Shown: positions 59,040-64,000 of the stretch, in pieces
How the letters are laid out: the number at the start of each line of letters is the position of its first letter
How positions within the stretch are numbered: the first letter of the stretch is position 1
DNA from: an uncultured Anaerolineales bacterium
GTDB lineage: Bacteria; Chloroflexota; Anaerolineae; Anaerolineales; UBA6663
Assembly: GCA_937952305.1 (NCBI GenBank)
Contig: CALFZO010000187.1
Location: 97,691 to 161,690 of the forward strand
Direction: 5' to 3'
DNA length: 64,000 nucleotides
Position numbers and translations under genes: made by a program
Notes under the pieces: generated by a model
Database searches by the model: none
Told to the model about the DNA's origin: nothing
What the model saw: the letters and a program-made list of their open reading frames with translations, nothing else

Positions 59040-60157
59040 CAGACCTCCGGCTCGGCCTGGGTCGCGGTCACCCAGCCAAGGTTGAAGCGGGCATAGACGA
59101 GGGTTTCGAAGGCGTCCTCGGCCCGCTGTTCATACAGGCAGCCGATAGTCCCGTCTGCGGCCACGCCCAGATCGGCGTAGCCGGCCAAGCCGGCATACAG
59201 CGTCCGTGCCACCGGCCAGGTGCGGCATTCGTCATAGCTGAGCCGCACCGTGAGGTTCTCGCGCCGGCGGCTGGCCGGATTAACAAACAGCACCCGATTA
59301 CGATCATGTCGGCGCTCGTCCGTGAGGCGGCAGAGGCTGGCCTGGCAGACGGGTTCCGGCAGCGCTGGGTCATGCCGGACGATCGAAAAGGTGTCCCCGC
59401 CGTCGGCGCTCCAGGCATACGCGCGGTAATAGGGCTGGTCCGGCGGCCGGGAGCCGCCGCTGCGCTCCAGCAGGGAGGCGGGCGCGTTGCGGCTGTTCAG
59501 ATAGAGGCGCCCGTCGACGGTTTCGACGGCCGTGCTCTCGTTGGCGCCTTCGACCGTGCTGCCGCCCAGCGCCCACGTGCGGCCGTGATCATCACTGTAG
59601 ATGACGTGCGCGAAATAAGGCGCTTCGGTTCCTTCATCCGGACTGGTCAGGCTGTGATCGCATGGGATCAAGAGTCGTCCGCTCTGCAGTTGGATCCCAT
59701 GCCCTGGGCCGGTCGCATACCAGGCCCACTCCGGCCGCTTGACCGCCGCCGTGATCTCCCGGGGCTCGGCCCAGGTCGCGCCATCATCCGGGGTATGCGT
59801 CACCCATACCGTCCGGGGCAACCCGCCCCGAATGATACGCCGCTCGCGGTCTTCCTTTCGGTTCTTGCAAAACAGGAGCCAGAGCACGCCTGTGTCCCGG
59901 TCCAGCACCGGCGCCGGGTTGCCGCAGACCCAGCCGTCTTCATGAGCGACACAGTGAATGGGCCCGAACGTCCGGCCGCCGTCGAGGCTGCGCCGCAGGA
60001 GCAGATCGATCTGATCGGAGTCGTGCCCGGTATGCTGGCGCGCCTCACAAAAGGCCAGCACGGCGCCGCCCTGGCCCAACGCCAGCGCCGGGATGCGGTA
60101 GCGGAGGTACCCGCCGGTGCCGCTGACAAAGAGCGGCGTCTCCTGCAACTCGTCCAT
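59039..60157 (-). CDS. sialidase (BNR/Asp-box, GH33-like)
   Basis: A 372-residue exo-alpha-sialidase-like six-bladed propeller. Y20-R21-I-P matches the F/Y-R-I-P motif whose arginine binds the sialic-acid carboxylate. Five Asp boxes (S/T-x-D-x-x-x-T-W/F at about 57-64, 122-129, 188-195, 250-257, 307-314) are visible. E207 in A-N-E-S-T-A-V-E and Y328 in G-Y-A-D-L are candidates for the catalytic Glu/Tyr pair. There is no signal peptide, so unlike most sialidases it would act inside the cell on imported sialo-oligosaccharides. It is next to the GH2 gene (9 nt). Confidence 0.85.
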   Translation of the reverse strand: MDELQETPLFVSGTGGYLRYRIPALALGQGGAVLAFCEARQHTGHDSDQIDLLLRRSLDGGRTFGPIHCVAHEDGWVCGNPAPVLDRDTGVLWLLFCKNRKEDRERRIIRGGLPRTVWVTHTPDDGATWAEPREITAAVKRPEWAWYATGPGHGIQLQSGRLLIPCDHSLTSPDEGTEAPYFAHVIYSDDHGRTWALGGSTVEGANESTAVETVDGRLYLNSRNAPASLLERSGGSRPPDQPYYRAYAWSADGGDTFSIVRHDPALPEPVCQASLCRLTDERRHDRNRVLFVNPASRRRENLTVRLSYDECRTWPVARTLYAGLAGYADLGVAADGTIGCLYEQRAEDAFETLVYARFNLGWVTATQAEPEV

Positions 60158-60166
60158 CGCCGCCTC

Positions 60167-61864
60167 CTATCCATCCCACCGGTCGCGGGCTTCCCGCATG
60201 CGCCGCCAGACGGCCTCATACGCCAGCTTTGGGCGGCGATATTCGTCCAACGTGCCTTTGTTGTTGTAAGAGCGCGGCCGCCATTTGAAGTTAGACTCCG
60301 TCACGCGGCAGTCGCAGAACTGCCAGATGGCGGCCCCGACGATGTCTGGATGGTTGAGGTAGACGCGCAGGCACTCGTCCAGCACAGCCGCCTGGTACTC
60401 CTCCGACCAGTGGTTGCGCAGCCGGCCGCGATTGCCATACAGGGCCTCAGCCCCGAACTCGCTCATGATGACGGGTTTGCCCAGACCGCCGCCGCTGGCG
60501 TCCGAGTGGATCCACTCCAGCAGATCCTGGATTACGGGTTCGATCTCGCCGAGTGTGCCCACCAGGCCGCCGGTATAAATGTTGAGCGAAATGATGTCGG
60601 CGTATTTCAGGCACCTGTCCGCCTTGCGGTGGTGCGTGGCGTACGTGGCCGGGCGGTGCGGGTCGAAGTCCTTGATCTGCTGCAGCACGCGCGCATAGAC
60701 TTGCTGGCCGTGCTCAGAAACGGCGTCGCACTCGTTGAGACAGCCCCAGATCACGATGCACGGCCGGTTATAGTGCCAGGCCAGCATCTCCCGGGTGCTC
60801 GTCTCGATCTGCTCGGCCAAGCGGGGATGCGTAAACTCGACCCCGCGCGCATGTGATTCCTCCCAGACGTAGACACCCAACTCATCGCAAAGATCCAGGA
60901 AACGCAGGTCATTGGGGTAGTGCGCCGTGCGCACGAAATTGCAGCCCAGGTCGGCCAGCAGCTGCAGGTCCAGCATTATCGCCTCGACGGGCAAGGCGTT
61001 GCCGAAAAGGGCGTGGTCTTCATGACGGTTATAGCCGCGCAAGCGCAGGGGACGGCCGTTCAGCAGCAGCTGTTTCCCGCTCAGCCTCACCTCGCGAAAG
61101 CCCACCCGATCAATCAGGTCATCGACGACTATCGCGCCATCGAGCAACTCCGCGGTGAGGGGGTAGAGCGCAGGCGTTTCTGCGGACCAAGCCATCACCC
61201 CCGGGACGACGCTGGTCTGGTGCAGCTCAACGGAAGCGCCGGCGGCGACCGTTACCAGCCCCATTTCGATCAATGTGCCGGCAATCCTGACCTGGACGTT
61301 CCGGCAACCCTCGACAGTTCCAACGTTGCGGGCCACGACGCGCACGTCGAGGGCCCAACCCTCCGGCTGCCTCACCGGCTGAGCCAGGCACCGGCCGATA
61401 TGGATGTCGGGCAACCTCTGCAGCTCCACCGGGCGCGTAATCCCGCCGTAGGTGAAGTAATCATTCTCTTTGTGCAGGGCAGAGTGCTCCCCAAAGGTGT
61501 TGTCGACATCGACCACCAGACTGTGGTGGCCGGCGGCCAGATGCGGGATAAGCACTTCCCACGGGGTGAAAGCGTCGTAGTGTTCGCCGACGAACTGGCC
61601 GTCCACGGCCACGCGGGCGGTGTGGGAGACGCCGCCGAACACCAAACGCGCCGTGCCAGGCAGCGGCCACTCCAACGTCCGGCTGTAACGGGCCTGCCCG
61701 CGATAGGACTCAAGCCCAGGCAGGGTCTCCCAGGCGCCCGGGACCAGCACCAGGCGTTCGTCCGTCCAGCCGGCCGGCGCTTCGGAGCTGGTGGCCACAA
61801 ACCCCCATAACCCATCCAGGCTGATCACCTGGCGCACCTGATGCTCGGCGAATGTTCGCAACAT
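60167..61864 (-). CDS. GH2 beta-glucuronidase-like glycosidase
   Basis: A 565-residue GH2 enzyme: sugar-binding domain (1-150), immunoglobulin-like domain (155-260) and TIM barrel (265-560). The acid/base is E378 (W-G-C-L-N-E) and the nucleophile is E469 (I-M-S-E-F-G-A-E). G-Y-N-R-H-E-D-H and F-V-R-T-A-H-Y-P are typical of the family. Near the end, N534-N535-K536-G fits the N-x-K motif that recognises the carboxylate of glucuronic acid in beta-glucuronidases. It is a short form with no signal peptide. It follows the binding-protein gene after a 144-nt gap with a strong hairpin. Confidence 0.85.
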   Translation of the reverse strand: MLRTFAEHQVRQVISLDGLWGFVATSSEAPAGWTDERLVLVPGAWETLPGLESYRGQARYSRTLEWPLPGTARLVFGGVSHTARVAVDGQFVGEHYDAFTPWEVLIPHLAAGHHSLVVDVDNTFGEHSALHKENDYFTYGGITRPVELQRLPDIHIGRCLAQPVRQPEGWALDVRVVARNVGTVEGCRNVQVRIAGTLIEMGLVTVAAGASVELHQTSVVPGVMAWSAETPALYPLTAELLDGAIVVDDLIDRVGFREVRLSGKQLLLNGRPLRLRGYNRHEDHALFGNALPVEAIMLDLQLLADLGCNFVRTAHYPNDLRFLDLCDELGVYVWEESHARGVEFTHPRLAEQIETSTREMLAWHYNRPCIVIWGCLNECDAVSEHGQQVYARVLQQIKDFDPHRPATYATHHRKADRCLKYADIISLNIYTGGLVGTLGEIEPVIQDLLEWIHSDASGGGLGKPVIMSEFGAEALYGNRGRLRNHWSEEYQAAVLDECLRVYLNHPDIVGAAIWQFCDCRVTESNFKWRPRSYNNKGTLDEYRRPKLAYEAVWRRMREARDRWDG

Positions 61865-62008
61865 AGGGTGATTTTCTCGATGGCGCAGCGTTCACGAGCT
61901 GGGCTGGCCGGGGCGTGTTGGGACTGCGCCCCGGCCGCGCCACGCGAACAGTGGGCCAGCAGGGGGAGGGCCGGCGGACCCTCTCCCCTGGCTGTAAACT
62001 AGACTCGC
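61865..62008 (-). terminator. intercistronic gap with strong hairpin after the binding-protein gene
   Basis: The 144-bp gap between the binding-protein stop and the GH2 start has a 10-bp perfect stem, 61906-61915 pairing with 61927-61936, with an 11-nt loop, and a weaker imperfect stem around 61960-61990. There is no U-tract. As with 13815-13850 and 38211-38240, it lies directly downstream of a binding-protein gene in its message, so it likely sets the level of the distal genes. Confidence 0.55.
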
Positions 62009-64000
62009 CTACTTGATGTACCAGGTTTCCAGCGCCACGTAGCTTTGTTCCTTCGAGATCGGATTAGGTACATTCCCCATCCGCCCGCTGATGACGTGGA
62101 CATTGGTGTAGAACGCGGCCGGCCGCTGCAATAGACCGATCACCCACATATTGTTGGCGTGCAGCGCCGCGATCTCATTTTCGATGCTGATCGCCGCGGT
62201 GAGGTCCTGGGCGGCCTTGAACTGCTGGCAGAGGTCATAAAGCTCCTTGACCGCCGCTGGCGGCTCCGTGCCTTCGGCGCCGCCGCTGGTCAGCCACACT
62301 GACCAGGCGCCGTGAACGGGCCAGTCCTTCTCCCGCGGGCAGACCACCTCATTCCCGCCGATGGACGCCGGGAACTCGCTGCCCATGCCGCCGGCGCTGA
62401 GATTGACGCCGTCAAGCCCGTTCGTGTACGAGGCGAACCCGAACTGATCCTGGTCCGTCGGGTTGATCACGACCTGGATCCCGAGTTTCTGCTCCCACTG
62501 AGACTTGATGATCTCGGCCATCGCCACCAGGTCGGCCGCTGACTCATCGGACTTCACGTACAAGACGAGCTCGAAGGGTTTGCCGTCCGGGCGCAGGCGG
62601 GCAGTCTTGTCCGCATTCCAGGTGAGGCCCAGCCCGTCCAGCAAGGCGTTCGCGGCGTCGGGATCGTAGTTGATGAACTGCTTGAACAGGTCGCTGTCGC
62701 CGTTGTAGGGTTCGCCCTCCGTCGGCGCCCACTGGGAGGGCACCAGCAAGCCGTTGAACATCAGTCCGTTGATGGCCTCGCGATCCGTGCCGAGCGAGAG
62801 CGCCTTCCGGAAATCAAAGCTGTTGTACAACTCTCGCAAGACCGGGTCGGCGGACGAGTAGTTGAACTGGAGCCGGCCAATCGTCAGGGCCGAGACGACC
62901 ATCGGGATCAGTTGATAGCCCTCCTTGGCCTGGTTCTCCTTCACAAGGGGATAGTTCTTGAACAGGTCCAGCGAGTTGCCGGCCGCGTAGTCGAGTTCTC
63001 CCGCAATCGTTCGGACCAGCAGGACTTCGCGGTCCATCCCGTCCTCGAACTGGGCGGAGTCGATGTAGGGGAGCTGGTTGCCGGCCGGGTCCACCTTCCA
63101 GTAGTACGGATTGCGCTCGATGACCTGGATCGGCTGGGACGAGTCGGACACCAGCTTGAACGCCCAGATGGTGGGCATGTCCTTGTTGCCCCAGAAGTCG
63201 GATTTCTTGTCGAAGAGGGCCCGCCAGTCGGGGACGCCGGCCTCCGCGATGGCCTTGTTGAGATCATCGGCCGTGGCGAAATCCGGATGGAACTGCTTCA
63301 CGTAGTGCCAGGGCAGGATCCATTTGTAGGTCCGGCTCAGGATGATCGGGAACCGGCCGTTGGGCTCCTGGAAAGTGTACTCGATGGTGAAGTCGTCGAT
63401 CTTCTTGACCGTCGCCATGCCGCTGGCCGTCTTGTACTCGCCGCGGCCTTCGGGCGAATAGTCCGGATTGTTCAGGACGTGGTCGTAGTACAAGACCACA
63501 TCGTCGGCCGTCACCGGCACGCCGTCGCTCCACTTCATGCCCTGGCGCAGGTGGAAGGTATAGACCTTGCCATCGGGGCTGGCCTCATAGCTCTTGATGA
63601 TATTCGGGGCCGTCGTATTCAGGGTGGCGTCATACGAGAACGGGAATTCGTGGGAGAACTCGCCGACCCATTGGCGCCCGGCCAGGAACGTGCCGCCGTA
63701 CGTGCCAATTTCGTTGGCGGGCAACATCACCATGACATCTTCCGGCAGGCGCTCCTGCACGGGTGGCAGTGCGCCCGACTTGACCTGGTCCGCCAGGCCG
63801 GGCGCTTCGTGGAATTCTGTGATCGTGTTGCCAGTGGCGGCTTCATAATCGGCAATCGTGCTATAGCGCTGCCACACCCCGGTCCCGGCAAACGGAGCGG
63901 GGGCCGCGGTTGGCGCCGTTGTTGCGGCGGCTGTCGTCGGCGCCGGGTTCGGGGCGGCCTCGGTGGGGGCGGTGGTTGGAGCAGGGGGGCTGGTAGGTTG
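62009..64000 (-). CDS. family 5 (peptide/oligosaccharide) ABC substrate-binding lipoprotein, N-terminus cut by window edge
   Basis: The visible 663 residues lack the signal peptide, which lies beyond the right edge; the frame stays open to base 64000. The first 41 codons encode a Pro/Thr/Ala-rich stalk, as in lipid-anchored Chloroflexota binding proteins. The mature domain is a family 5 solute-binding fold: Y-T-F-H-L-R-Q-G-M-K-W-S-D-G-V-P-V-T-A-D-D-V matches its signature, and D-F-R-K-A-L-S-L-G-T-D-R-E-A the middle. It is the receptor for the Opp-type permeases and ATPases of block G. Genetic context points to an oligosaccharide, not peptide, ligand. Confidence 0.88.
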   Translation of the reverse strand, partial: QPTSPPAPTTAPTEAAPNPAPTTAAATTAPTAAPAPFAGTGVWQRYSTIADYEAATGNTITEFHEAPGLADQVKSGALPPVQERLPEDVMVMLPANEIGTYGGTFLAGRQWVGEFSHEFPFSYDATLNTTAPNIIKSYEASPDGKVYTFHLRQGMKWSDGVPVTADDVVLYYDHVLNNPDYSPEGRGEYKTASGMATVKKIDDFTIEYTFQEPNGRFPIILSRTYKWILPWHYVKQFHPDFATADDLNKAIAEAGVPDWRALFDKKSDFWGNKDMPTIWAFKLVSDSSQPIQVIERNPYYWKVDPAGNQLPYIDSAQFEDGMDREVLLVRTIAGELDYAAGNSLDLFKNYPLVKENQAKEGYQLIPMVVSALTIGRLQFNYSSADPVLRELYNSFDFRKALSLGTDREAINGLMFNGLLVPSQWAPTEGEPYNGDSDLFKQFINYDPDAANALLDGLGLTWNADKTARLRPDGKPFELVLYVKSDESAADLVAMAEIIKSQWEQKLGIQVVINPTDQDQFGFASYTNGLDGVNLSAGGMGSEFPASIGGNEVVCPREKDWPVHGAWSVWLTSGGAEGTEPPAAVKELYDLCQQFKAAQDLTAAISIENEIAALHANNMWVIGLLQRPAAFYTNVHVISGRMGNVPNPISKEQSYVALETWYIK

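Noticed and set aside
59306..60856. 516-codon plus-strand frame opposite the sialidase and GH2 genes
   Set aside because: Antisense to Asp-box and GH2 motifs; no recognisable features.

Overview
The window looks like a chromosomal stretch of a high-GC, Gram-positive-type or monoderm-like environmental bacterium, most likely a Chloroflexota (Anaerolineae/Caldilineae-like) member. Supporting features are the sugar-binding lipoproteins with the V-V-K-E-T-Q repeat linker after the lipobox cysteine (typical of that phylum), sugar-specific ABC importers lacking their own ATPase, GC-rich genes packed into long co-directional runs, and regulatory DNA confined to a few short AT-rich islands. No rRNA, tRNA, CRISPR array, integrase or insertion sequence was seen. 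Taxonomy is inference from protein style only.

Layout. (A) 1-11073, minus strand: ten genes in one tight run read from a sigma70-like promoter at about 11176-11204. They are a beta-propeller protein (cut by the left edge), 2-keto-3-deoxygluconate kinase, a KDPG aldolase fused to a VOC domain, an RraA-like protein, a class III aminotransferase, an M20 hydrolase, a zinc alcohol dehydrogenase, a 2-hydroxyacid dehydrogenase, a double amidohydrolase-fold protein and a Gfo/Idh/MocA dehydrogenase. (B) 11384-26313, plus strand: an IclR regulator reads divergently from A, then a CUT1 sugar ABC importer (binding protein and two permeases), two tandem aldo/keto reductases, a transglutaminase-fold/discoidin protein, two large RIFT-barrel proteins resembling exo-rhamnogalacturonan lyases (PL26/YetA-like), and SIS, nitrilase and cupin proteins. 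(C) 26331-30645, minus strand: aldo/keto reductase, two calcineurin-type phosphoesterases and a metal-ligand-less amidohydrolase homologue. (D) 30902-36637, plus strand: ceramidase-like protein, Gfo/Idh/MocA dehydrogenase, non-pyrrolysine MttB-family methyltransferase, membrane protein, MFS transporter. (E) 36865-50772, plus strand: second CUT1 importer, LamG protein, second ceramidase-like protein, enolase-superfamily enzyme, NodB-like protein, two SDRs, transglutaminase-fold protein, tagaturonate epimerase and LarA-like protein. (F) 50784-51218: debris of two sugar kinases (gluconokinase and ribokinase) at a convergent junction. (G) 51274-64000, minus strand: Gfo/Idh/MocA dehydrogenase, Opp/Dpp-type ABC importer, N-acetylneuraminate lyase, a five-bladed-propeller glycosidase-like protein, a sialidase, a beta-glucuronidase-like GH2 enzyme and the importer's binding protein (cut by the right edge).

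How it fits together. The theme is scavenging of acidic glycans and uronic acids. Uronate oligomers would be imported by the two CUT1 systems. Tagaturonate epimerase plus an SDR resembling mannonate oxidoreductase lead toward mannonate. 2-Keto-3-deoxygluconate is then phosphorylated and split by the block A kinase and aldolase to pyruvate and glyceraldehyde 3-phosphate. The mannonate dehydratase step is not in the window. Block G is a self-contained sialoglycan/glucuronoside module whose glycosidases lack secretion signals, which suggests import of intact oligosaccharides followed by cytoplasmic cleavage.

The parts least explained by known systems are the paired catalytic/ligand-less amidohydrolase folds, the cytoplasmic transglutaminase-fold proteins, the paired PL26-like proteins, the ceramidase-like proteins and the NodB-like protein embedded in these sugar operons.
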